In this document: positions 1 through 4,936 of the stretch, in pieces
How positions within the stretch are numbered: position 1 is the stretch's first letter
How the letters are laid out: every line of letters starts with the position of its first letter
NCBI GenBank assembly: GCA_934271085.1
Contig: CAKQQU010000050.1
Span: forward strand, 1 to 9,638
Direction of reading: 5' to 3'
DNA length: 9,638 nucleotides
Origin: an uncultured Bacillota bacterium
GTDB taxonomy: Bacteria; Bacillota; Dehalobacteriia; UBA4068
The notes under the pieces: model-generated
The model's database searches: none
What the model was told of the DNA's origin: nothing
The model's input: only the letters and a program-made list of their open reading frames with translations
Program-made: the position numbers and the translations under genes

Positions 1-101
1 GTGAAAAAATCACTGGTTTCCGCATTGGCGCCGGTAAGCAGATTGAACAGGGTAGTCTTACCGGTCATGGGCAGGCCGATGATGCCGCAGGATAATGCCA
101 T
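1..101 (-). CDS. YchF-like P-loop GTPase/ATPase, N-terminal fragment (runs off the window)
   Basis: Only the first 33 codons lie in the window; the gene continues leftwards beyond base 1. Read on the minus strand from the ATG at 101-99, the peptide starts MALSCGIIGLPMTGKTTLFN. It holds a G1/Walker A loop GLPMTGKT at residues 9-16, directly behind the first beta strand. This placement and the 'GIIGLP..GKTTLFN' wording are typical of the YchF/Obg branch of translation-factor GTPases; canonical YchF reads GLPNVGKS. YchF proteins bind ribosomes and hydrolyse ATP or GTP. The divergent 'MT' in place of 'NV' suggests a paralogue rather than canonical YchF, but too little is visible to be sure. The start is supported by a GGGAGG Shine-Dalgarno on the minus strand (complement of 108-113) and a good promoter upstream. 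The gene is divergent from larB. Confidence 0.72.
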   Translation of the reverse strand, partial: MALSCGIIGLPMTGKTTLFNLLTGANAETSDFF

Positions 102-130
102 GCTAATCCCTCCCTCAAATTTCTTTATAC

Positions 131-159
131 ATTATAATCCCAAAAGGACAAATGGACAA
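131..159 (-). promoter_or_regulatory. Sigma-A-type promoter for the minus-strand YchF-like gene
   Basis: On the minus strand there is a perfect -10 TATAAT (complement of 131-136). It is preceded, after a 17-base spacer, by TTGTCC (complement of 154-159; four of six matches to TTGACA). Transcription would start near 124, giving a leader of about 20 bases that contains the GGGAGG ribosome-binding site before the ATG at 101. The motifs are seen directly; activity is inferred. Confidence 0.62.
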
Positions 160-173
160 GGGCATAGTATATT
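145..173 (+). promoter_or_regulatory. Weak candidate promoter for larB
   Basis: AGGACA at 145-150 (four of six matches to the -35 consensus) is followed, after 17 bases, by TATATT at 168-173 (five of six matches to the -10). Transcription would start near 180, just ahead of the GAGGTG ribosome-binding site at 181-186, so the leader would be very short. The -35 box lies inside the spacer of the opposing minus-strand promoter, so the two would compete for polymerase. This is the best plus-strand candidate in the gap, but it is not strong. Confidence 0.35.
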
Positions 174-192
174 ATTTGCAGAGGTGATTTTG

Positions 193-873
193 ATGAACGA
201 CCATGATAAACCAGTATTTTTCCGTCCGGATCCGGATCGGGCCCGCCGCTGCGGCTGGCCGGAAGTGATCTACGGTGACGGAAAAACTGCTCAACAGATA
301 GCAGACGTTTTTCAAAAGCTGCTGGCTGCCGCCGCCGATAATGGCGGTATGCCGGTTTATGCCACCAGGGTGGAACCTTTAAAGGCGGCCAAAGTTATGG
401 AGCAATTACCCGGTCTTAATTATGAAGAAAGTGCCCGCATCCTCTATGATCATTTGCCCGAGGAAGAAAAGGGGTTGGTGGCGGTCTGCTGCGCCGGCAC
501 CTCGGATATGCCGGTAGCCCAGGAGGCTGCGCTGACCGCCCGGCTGATGGGCGCAAATGTCCGCTGTCTTTACGACGTGGGGGTGGCTGGCATACATCGC
601 CTGCTGGCTCATGAAGATGTTTTGCGTCAGGCTAATGCCATTGTGGCAGTGGCAGGTATGGAAGGCGCTTTGCCCTCAGTTATCGGCGGTCTGACTGCCA
701 GCCCTGTGATTGCGGTGCCTGCAAGCGTGGGCTACGGGGCCAGCTTTGGCGGACTGTCCGCGCTGCTGGCCATGCTTAACAGCTGCGCTGCCGGGGTTTC
801 CGTGGTTAATATTGATAATGGATTCGGCGCAGGTTATATGGCGGCGGTGATTAACGCGCAAAGCGTCGGATAA
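193..873 (+). CDS. larB: LarB, nickel-pincer cofactor biosynthesis carboxylase/hydrolase
   Basis: This 226-residue protein belongs to the LarB family, related to AIR carboxylase (PurE). LarB carboxylates the pyridinium ring of nicotinic acid adenine dinucleotide and cleaves its phosphoanhydride. The product is the biscarboxylated mononucleotide used by LarE and LarC to build the nickel-pincer cofactor of lactate racemase and related enzymes. The family block RCGWPEVIYGDGKT is at residues 19-32, a PurE-like loop CCAGTSDMPVAQEA at 99-112, and the C-terminal hallmark NIDNGFGAG at 206-214. Cys198, in 'LNSCAAG', fits the catalytic cysteine of the family. The ATG at 193 is chosen because GAGGTG lies six bases upstream and the LarB block follows within 20 residues. 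The frame stays open to base 1, but that extension runs antisense through the neighbouring gene. The N-terminus is somewhat shorter than usual LarB (about 246 residues). larC and larE are not in this window. Confidence 0.93.
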   Translation: MNDHDKPVFFRPDPDRARRCGWPEVIYGDGKTAQQIADVFQKLLAAAADNGGMPVYATRVEPLKAAKVMEQLPGLNYEESARILYDHLPEEEKGLVAVCCAGTSDMPVAQEAALTARLMGANVRCLYDVGVAGIHRLLAHEDVLRQANAIVAVAGMEGALPSVIGGLTASPVIAVPASVGYGASFGGLSALLAMLNSCAAGVSVVNIDNGFGAGYMAAVINAQSVG

Positions 874-893
874 ACAGGTTGATCCTGCTGAGC

Positions 894-923
894 TTGCAAT
901 CAGTTGAAGAGCTGTTGTATAAT
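894..923 (+). promoter_or_regulatory. Promoter for the cvpA-HEAT unit, placed for a leaderless mRNA
   Basis: TTGCAA at 894-899 and a perfect TATAAT at 918-923 are separated by 18 bases. Transcription is expected six or seven bases after the -10, at about 930-931, which is the A or T of the ATG of the next gene. No Shine-Dalgarno lies between the -10 and that ATG. There is no earlier start in frame, because TAA at 924-926 closes it. Confidence 0.6.
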
Positions 924-929
924 TAAAAT

Positions 930-1508
930 ATGGGTATTAATTTAGCTGATATTACTCTTGCGGCCTTGCTTATCCTTGCATTGATATACGGTTGGCGGCG
1001 GGGTACCATAAATGTCGTGGCCAAAATCGGCGCCTGGGTTATTGGGTATCAGGCTGCCAGAACTTTTTCGCCGGTAATAGCCGCCTATATAGTCAAGGCC
1101 CTGCCTTCGCTGGCTGCGCCTGCAGCTCAGAACGCAGCATCCCAGAGCAGCTCGGATGGTGGACAGCTACTTAAGCTGCTTTCAATTTTTGTGGATACTT
1201 CCGGGGCAGTCAACCGCCTGCTGGAGATAATCCTTTTTATCATCATCTTTATTGTGGTGGGATGGCTGATCCGCAAGGTGGCGTATATGCTCACCGGTCT
1301 TTTCGGCAGAGGCCTGCTGGGAAAAATAAACCGGGCTATAGGAGCTTTTATTGCCCTTCTTTTAATGATAGCCATCATTATTATCATCCAGAATATTCTT
1401 CTGCCTGTTTTTGCGGATATGGGATTGGGCCGGGGATGGCTGGCCTTTTGGCAGCGCTCTCATGTAATAATGCCGTTTATAAATAATATTGCCGCATTGT
1501 TCCAGTAA
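930..1508 (+). CDS. CvpA-family integral membrane protein
   Basis: This is a 192-residue membrane protein of the CvpA (colicin V production) family. Hydrophobic segments lie at about residues 5-21, 27-44, 98-117 and 136-160. A polar, Ser/Gln-rich stretch at 66-79 sits in the loop between the second and third. Family signs are the short first helix followed by GWRRG (21-25), and the loop GRGLLGKINRAIGAF (126-140) leading into the last helix. The molecular role of CvpA proteins is poorly defined; in other bacteria they are linked to envelope integrity, bile resistance and biofilm formation. The ATG has no ribosome-binding site, and the promoter's expected start point falls on it, so initiation may be leaderless. 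The HEAT-repeat gene follows after 21 bases with its own AAGGAG, so the two are probably one operon. Confidence 0.85.
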   Translation: MGINLADITLAALLILALIYGWRRGTINVVAKIGAWVIGYQAARTFSPVIAAYIVKALPSLAAPAAQNAASQSSSDGGQLLKLLSIFVDTSGAVNRLLEIILFIIIFIVVGWLIRKVAYMLTGLFGRGLLGKINRAIGAFIALLLMIAIIIIIQNILLPVFADMGLGRGWLAFWQRSHVIMPFINNIAALFQ

Positions 1509-1529
1509 TTTTTATAAAAGGAGATCACT

Positions 1530-2573
1530 ATGGATTTTTCCGCACTGATTGCCAAAATGCAGCAGTTTATTACCGAACAGCCCTTGATTTTCTGGTCTGC
1601 TGTAGCTGTAGCTGCCGGTATCATTATTTTCTTCATCATTTACGGAATAGTCAAGCACAATAAAAAGAAAAATAATGCGGCAGCCGCCGCTGTTGCCGAA
1701 ACGGACAGCGTGAAATTTGTGCCTGTGGAGGAGCCTGATAAGGCGATAACAGCAGAATTTCAGACCATGCAGGACAAGCTGATATCCAGCAGCGATAAGC
1801 TTGACCGTAAGCTGCTGGAACAACTGCGCAATAAAGGCCCTCAGGCTTTGGCGGAGATAACCTCTGCCTATGACAAGGCTCAGCCGGATATTAAGCAGCA
1901 ATTAAAGGAGTTTGTCAGGGAAGAAAGATTGATGGAGCGGTACAGCCGGCGGCTTACCCGTCCCGAGTATTCCCAGGGCGTGCTGTTGGATGCCTGGAGC
2001 CGTTTTGCCAATACGGATACTCTGAAAGATTTTATGGAGATGCTGGCCAGTCCTGACGAAGCTACCCAGATGGCCGGTGTATCCCTGCTTTCCGCCATGA
2101 AAGATCCGCAAAGTTTGCCTTTGCTGGCTGCGGCCTTGATGTGGCCGGAACATTTTATCCCGGCCCGGGTGGCTGAAGTGTTCCAGTCCCTGGGTGCTCC
2201 CGGAGTAAGGCTGCTGGTATATTTGCTGCCAAAGGTAAGCGATAAGCACAAGGCCAGAGTGCTGGATACCATTGCCTCAGTGGAAGAATCTTTTCCGCCC
2301 GAAAATGTTATTGCCTGTCTTTCCTGCGAAGATCCCGGAATCCGCTGCTCGGCAGCTTTGGCCCTGGGATCTGGCAGAATGTCCCAGTCGGTGGCACCTT
2401 TGATGATAGCAGCTTCTGACAGCGACTGGCAGGTAAGAGCGGCAGTGGCCAAGGCTCTGGGCATGATAGGCGACCAGCGTTCCGTATCTGTTCTGGATGT
2501 GCTGGCCCAGGATAAGGAAGGCTGGGTAGCGGAATCAGCCAAAGCTTCTTTGGAGCTTTTTGCCAGCGCTTAA
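1530..2573 (+). CDS. Membrane-anchored HEAT-repeat protein
   Basis: The protein has 347 residues. One transmembrane helix spans about 19-41 and is followed by a basic stop-transfer patch, KHNKKK (42-47), so the large C-terminal part should face the cytoplasm. A low-complexity Ala stretch (50-56) and a charged, coiled-coil-like region (about 70-140) lead into HEAT-like helical pairs. The clearest span about 259-290, 291-321 and 322-345, as in 'DPGIRCSAALALG' and 'DWQVRAAVAKALG'; weaker ones lie at about 166-231. HEAT solenoids bind proteins, so a scaffold role is plausible, but no enzymatic motif is present and I cannot assign a function. The start is set by AAGGAG at 1518-1523, six bases before the ATG. 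It follows the CvpA gene closely, which suggests the two membrane proteins work together. No terminator is seen after it. Confidence 0.8.
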   Translation: MDFSALIAKMQQFITEQPLIFWSAVAVAAGIIIFFIIYGIVKHNKKKNNAAAAAVAETDSVKFVPVEEPDKAITAEFQTMQDKLISSSDKLDRKLLEQLRNKGPQALAEITSAYDKAQPDIKQQLKEFVREERLMERYSRRLTRPEYSQGVLLDAWSRFANTDTLKDFMEMLASPDEATQMAGVSLLSAMKDPQSLPLLAAALMWPEHFIPARVAEVFQSLGAPGVRLLVYLLPKVSDKHKARVLDTIASVEESFPPENVIACLSCEDPGIRCSAALALGSGRMSQSVAPLMIAASDSDWQVRAAVAKALGMIGDQRSVSVLDVLAQDKEGWVAESAKASLELFASA

Positions 2574-2581
2574 ATAAAAAC

Positions 2582-2610
2582 TTGCTATTGGCAGATTATC
2601 GTGGTATAAT
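2582..2610 (+). promoter_or_regulatory. Extended -10 promoter of the rpsF-ssb-rpsR operon
   Basis: TTGCTA at 2582-2587 and a perfect TATAAT at 2605-2610 are 17 bases apart. TG at 2602-2603 gives an extended -10 (TGnTATAAT). Transcription should start near 2617, leaving a leader of about 70 bases before the rpsF start. Confidence 0.78.
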
Positions 2611-2616
2611 ACGGTA

Positions 2617-2666
2617 GTTGTCATACAACCCTGCCTTGCTGCGCCATATGCGGCAAGGCCGTTAGT
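2617..2666 (+). promoter_or_regulatory. Structured rpsF leader, candidate S6:S18 autoregulatory RNA element
   Basis: A ten-base-pair stem pairs 2633-2642 (GCCTTGCTGC) with 2650-2659 (GCGGCAAGGC), with one G-U pair and a seven-base loop. The trinucleotide CCG (2659-2661) starts at the last base of the 3' arm. Flanking bases AAC (2627-2629) can pair with GTT (2661-2663) as an outer helix. A short alternative hairpin, GTTGT/ACAAC (2617-2621 with 2625-2629), would compete with that outer helix. Many bacteria have an rpsF leader bound by the S6:S18 complex, described as a stem with a conserved CCG bulge. Position, stem and CCG fit that element. The identity is inferred from memory of the motif; no covariance model was run. 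Confidence 0.6.
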
Positions 2667-2674
2667 CCAAAGGG

Positions 2675-2680
2675 AGGAGG
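2675..2680 (+). promoter_or_regulatory. Shine-Dalgarno that sets the rpsF start at TTG 2689
   Basis: A perfect AGGAGG lies here, with a further GGG just upstream. It overlaps the first base of an in-frame GTG (2680-2682), which is therefore too close to use it. The TTG at 2689 is eight bases downstream, which is optimal spacing, and gives the S6 N-terminus MREYEVMY expected for the family. Confidence 0.75.
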
Positions 2681-2688
2681 TGTTAGGA

Positions 2689-2976
2689 TTGCGCGAGTAT
2701 GAAGTAATGTATATTATCAAGCCCGGTTTTGAGGAAGATAAGTATGCAGAAATTATCGAAAAGTATAATGCGCTGATCCAAGCTAATGGCGGTGAGATCC
2801 TGAAAGTTGAGCCTTGGGGTAAAAGAAGACTGGCTTATGAGATCGAAAAACTGCGCGAAGGCTATTATGTATTGCTGCGGATCAACGGCGAACCTGAATT
2901 GCCCCGTGAATTGGAGCGTAACTTCAAGATCGCTGATGAGATCATGCGCTATCTGGTAGTCCGGGTAGAGGAATAG
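2689..2976 (+). CDS. rpsF: 30S ribosomal protein S6
   Basis: This is a 95-residue S6, the usual size. It binds the central domain of 16S rRNA as a heterodimer with S18. Family hallmarks are the MREYEVMYII start, PWGKRRLAYEI in the middle (about 42-52) and NFKIADEIMRYLVVRV near the end (about 78-93). I place the start at the TTG at 2689 rather than the in-frame GTG at 2680. AGGAGG overlaps the GTG but is eight bases from the TTG, and the GTG would add a non-family 'MLG' to the N-terminus. It is the first gene of rpsF-ssb-rpsR, an operon order conserved in Bacillota, and ssb begins 18 bases after its stop. The preceding RNA structure suggests feedback control by the S6:S18 complex. Confidence 0.96.
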   Translation: MREYEVMYIIKPGFEEDKYAEIIEKYNALIQANGGEILKVEPWGKRRLAYEIEKLREGYYVLLRINGEPELPRELERNFKIADEIMRYLVVRVEE

Positions 2977-2994
2977 TTTCAGAAGGAGAAAATC

Positions 2995-3414
2995 ATGCTC
3001 AATCGTGTTGTGCTGATAGGCCGGCTTACGGCTGACCCTGTTTTGCGTTATACCCAAAGCGGTATAGCTGTCGCTACTTTTACACTGGCAGTTGACCGGA
3101 AATATAAGAATGCGGCAGGAGAGCGGGAAGCTGATTTTATTGATATCGTAGTATGGCGGCAAATGGCTGAGACCTGCAACACTTATCTTTCCAAAGGTAA
3201 GCTGTGCGCAGTGGACGGCAGCCTGCAGATCCGCAGCTATGAGGCTAAAGACGGTACCAGGCGCAAGGCTGCGGAGGTCATCGCCGAAGACGTGCGTTTT
3301 CTTTCTCCCAGAGAAAGCGGCGGTTATGCCGCTGCGGCTCCTTCCAGAGAAAGCAGCCCCTTTGATCAGAGCAATGACGCCGATATGGTAGGCGATGATG
3401 ATTTGCCCTTCTAG
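2995..3414 (+). CDS. ssb: Single-stranded DNA-binding protein
   Basis: This 139-residue SSB coats single-stranded DNA during replication, repair and recombination, normally as a homotetramer. The OB-fold covers about residues 1-105, starting MLNRVVLIGRLTADP, with 'FIDIVVWRQMAE' (48-59) and the strand ending 'AEDVRFLSP'. A short flexible linker (about 106-130) leads to the acidic tip DDDLPF (134-139), which recruits partners such as PriA, RecQ and primase in other bacteria. The linker is short for the family, where SSBs are often 150-180 residues. The ATG at 2995 follows AAGGAG (2983-2988) by six bases. Lying between the genes for S6 and S18, it is co-transcribed with them and may share their feedback control. 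Confidence 0.97.
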   Translation: MLNRVVLIGRLTADPVLRYTQSGIAVATFTLAVDRKYKNAAGEREADFIDIVVWRQMAETCNTYLSKGKLCAVDGSLQIRSYEAKDGTRRKAAEVIAEDVRFLSPRESGGYAAAAPSRESSPFDQSNDADMVGDDDLPF

Positions 3415-3440
3415 AGTATCCTTAGAATGGAGGAAGAATA

Positions 3441-3710
3441 ATGTCCGAGGAAAGAAATAACCGCGGTGATCGCGATTTTCGTGGCGGCAGAAATAACCGT
3501 CGCGGCCGTCGTCGCGTTTGCAGCTTTTGCGTGGACAAGGCCGAGTGCATCGATTATAAAGATACTGCCAAACTCCGTAAGTATATAACTGAGCGCGGCA
3601 AGATCCTGCCCCGCCGGATATCCGGCAACTGCGCCAAACATCAGCGCGAGCTGACCGAGGCTATTAAGCGGGCTCGTATCGTGGCTTTGCTGCCTTATAC
3701 CAACGAATAA
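3441..3710 (+). CDS. rpsR: 30S ribosomal protein S18, cysteine-containing (zinc-ribbon) type
   Basis: This 89-residue S18 is the partner of S6 on the platform of the 30S subunit. The core runs from 'CSFC' through IDYKDTAKLRKYITERGKI to the C-terminal KRARIVALLPY. It keeps a potential zinc site, Cys27-x-x-Cys30 with Cys64-x-x-His67, plus an extra Cys36. S18 is one of the ribosomal proteins known in both cysteine-containing (C+) and cysteine-free (C-) forms; this one looks C+. The N-terminal extension (about 1-25) is rich in Arg, Gly and Asn and probably disordered until bound to RNA. The ATG follows GGAGG (3429-3433) by seven bases. It is the last gene of the operon and is followed by a strong terminator. 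Confidence 0.97.
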   Translation: MSEERNNRGDRDFRGGRNNRRGRRRVCSFCVDKAECIDYKDTAKLRKYITERGKILPRRISGNCAKHQRELTEAIKRARIVALLPYTNE

Positions 3711-3739
3711 ATCCGGCTGAATATTAGCTGAATTTATAC

Positions 3740-3779
3740 AGACCTGCTCATCCATAGGGTTAAGCAGGTCTTTTTTTTT
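3740..3779 (+). terminator. Rho-independent terminator of the rpsF operon
   Basis: A nine-base-pair perfect stem pairs AGACCTGCT (3740-3748) with AGCAGGTCT (3763-3771) across a 14-base loop. It is followed at once by an unbroken T run to 3779. It lies 29 bases after the rpsR stop. Confidence 0.93.
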
Positions 3780-3799
3780 ATAATTTTAAGGGCTGGTAA

Positions 3800-3828
3800 T
3801 TGTCGAATCTTCTGTTTTGTGATATACT
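3800..3828 (+). promoter_or_regulatory. Extended -10 promoter for the mltG-to-dnaB run
   Basis: TTGTCG at 3800-3805 and TATACT at 3823-3828 are 17 bases apart. TG at 3820-3821 forms an extended -10 (TGnTATACT). Transcription would start near 3835, about 80 bases before the mltG ATG. It lies just after the rpsR terminator, so mltG should be transcribed independently of rpsF. Confidence 0.65.
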
Positions 3829-3858
3829 TACTGAGTATTAGTATGACAGCGGCAAAGA

Positions 3859-3899
3859 CGGCATTTTGATTTTCTTTGGGGAAAGTTGGGGATATGCCG
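3859..3899 (+). promoter_or_regulatory. Possible folded segment in the mltG leader
   Basis: CGGCAT (3859-3864) can pair with ATGCCG (3894-3899). Inside it, CTTT (3874-3877) can pair with AAAG (3882-3885) around a GGGG loop. It ends six bases before the mltG GGAGG. It matches no riboswitch class I recognise and may be chance. Confidence 0.25.
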
Positions 3900-3915
3900 G
3901 GAACGGAGGTTTTAT

Positions 3916-4935
3916 ATGAAAAAGGGTGCCATTATTGTAGTGGCTGTTCTGCTGGCGCTGGCTGTTATCGCTTTTGCCGGAGTGAAGATATTTGGCGGCA
4001 GCGTAAATGTTGGCAGTGAAAAAGAAATAACTATCGAAGAGGGCAGCAGCACTGCTGCTATTGCCGAAAACCTGAAAGATTGCGGCTTGATCCGCAATAC
4101 CATATATTTTCGCGTGTTTTCCCGGCTCAATGATATGGACAGCCATTATCAGGCCGGCACTTATACCTTTACCCAGGGCAAATGGAGCGTAGCTGATGTA
4201 TGCAGCCTGCTGGTAGAAGGAGGCCGCAGCAGCATGGGTGAAGTGCAGGTAACTATTGTGGAAGGCCTTACCGTCAAGCAAACTGCCCAGGTGCTGGCTG
4301 ATGCGGGACTGGGTACGGTAGAAAATTATCTGGCATATGCCGCCGAGGGAGATTTTTCCCAGTACCCTTATATACCCGAAAAGGGTACGGAAATAGAGCC
4401 AGCTACCCGTCTGGAGGGTTTTTTGTTCCCCGATACGTATATGATAGATACTGCCTGGAGCGAACAGCAGATTTTTGATATGCTGCTGGCTCAGTTCAAT
4501 AAGGTCTGGACTGATAATGGTTATGACGCGCAGGCGGAGGCTGCCGGACGCAGCGTTTATGAAATTGTCACCATGGCTTCCCTGGTGGAAAAAGAAGCAA
4601 AGATCGACGAGGACAGACCTTTGATAGCAGGTGTTTTTTATAAACGACTGGATATGGGTATGCTGCTGGAGTCCTGCGCTACGGTTCAGTTTATCCTGGG
4701 AGAACCCAAGGCAACTCTTACTTACAGCGATATCAGCATTGATAACCCCTATAACAGCTATAAAAACGAGGGGCTGCCGCCTGGGCCTATAGCCTGTCCC
4801 GGCAAGGCTTCATTGGCAGCGGCGCTTAATCCCACCGAATCGGATTACCTTTATTTCCGGGCCCGCACTGACGGTTCCCACAGGTTCAGCAAGACCTTTG
4901 AAGAACATTCCACTTATCATGAGGGAGATCAATAA
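3916..4935 (+). CDS. mltG: Endolytic murein transglycosylase MltG (YceG-like)
   Basis: This 339-residue membrane-anchored enzyme should cut nascent glycan strands of peptidoglycan at the outer face of the membrane and so set strand length. An N-terminal transmembrane helix (about 4-25) precedes a small LysM-like region (about 35-105) and the YceG catalytic domain (about 110-335). The catalytic glutamate is Glu225 in 'ASLVEKEA' (221-228), by comparison with the E. coli enzyme's 'ASIVEKET'. Other marks are 'RLEGFLFPDTY' (165-175), 'LESCATVQF' (251-259; SCATVQ is the form I associate with clostridial homologues) and 'YNSYKNEGLPPGPI' (279-292). The ATG at 3916 is chosen because GGAGG at 3905-3909 is six bases upstream and the membrane helix starts directly after it; the in-frame ATG at 3886 lacks such a site. 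The stop is one base from the U32 start. Confidence 0.93.
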   Translation: MKKGAIIVVAVLLALAVIAFAGVKIFGGSVNVGSEKEITIEEGSSTAAIAENLKDCGLIRNTIYFRVFSRLNDMDSHYQAGTYTFTQGKWSVADVCSLLVEGGRSSMGEVQVTIVEGLTVKQTAQVLADAGLGTVENYLAYAAEGDFSQYPYIPEKGTEIEPATRLEGFLFPDTYMIDTAWSEQQIFDMLLAQFNKVWTDNGYDAQAEAAGRSVYEIVTMASLVEKEAKIDEDRPLIAGVFYKRLDMGMLLESCATVQFILGEPKATLTYSDISIDNPYNSYKNEGLPPGPIACPGKASLAAALNPTESDYLYFRARTDGSHRFSKTFEEHSTYHEGDQ

Positions 4936-4936
4936 A

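Noticed and set aside
1..192. Open frame on the plus strand upstream of the larB ATG, beginning with a GTG at base 1
   Set aside because: It runs antisense through the well-supported start of the YchF-like gene and through the divergent promoter region. LarB similarity begins only after 193, where there is a good ribosome-binding site.
874..893. CAGG...CCTG inverted repeat after larB, considered as a terminator
   Set aside because: The stem has only four pairs and no T run follows.
1512..1901. Minus-strand open frame of 129 codons, and the other long antisense frames within genes
   Set aside because: They lie opposite strongly supported plus-strand genes, have no family likeness or ribosome-binding site, and follow the codon structure of the sense gene.
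3415..3440. TCCT/AGGA pairing that could hide the rpsR ribosome-binding site
   Set aside because: It is only a four-pair stem with no further support, of a kind expected by chance around any GGAGG.
3886..3915. Upstream ATG giving mltG ten extra residues (MGICRERRFY)
   Set aside because: It has no proper Shine-Dalgarno at the right distance, whereas the ATG at 3916 follows GGAGG by six bases and places the membrane anchor at the N-terminus.
4898..4936. Upstream ATGs (4898, 4919) extending the U32 protein into mltG
   Set aside because: The family N-terminus begins at MLIPELLAPAGD, and the ATG at 4937 has GGGAG nine bases upstream. The extension would only re-read the mltG end in another frame.
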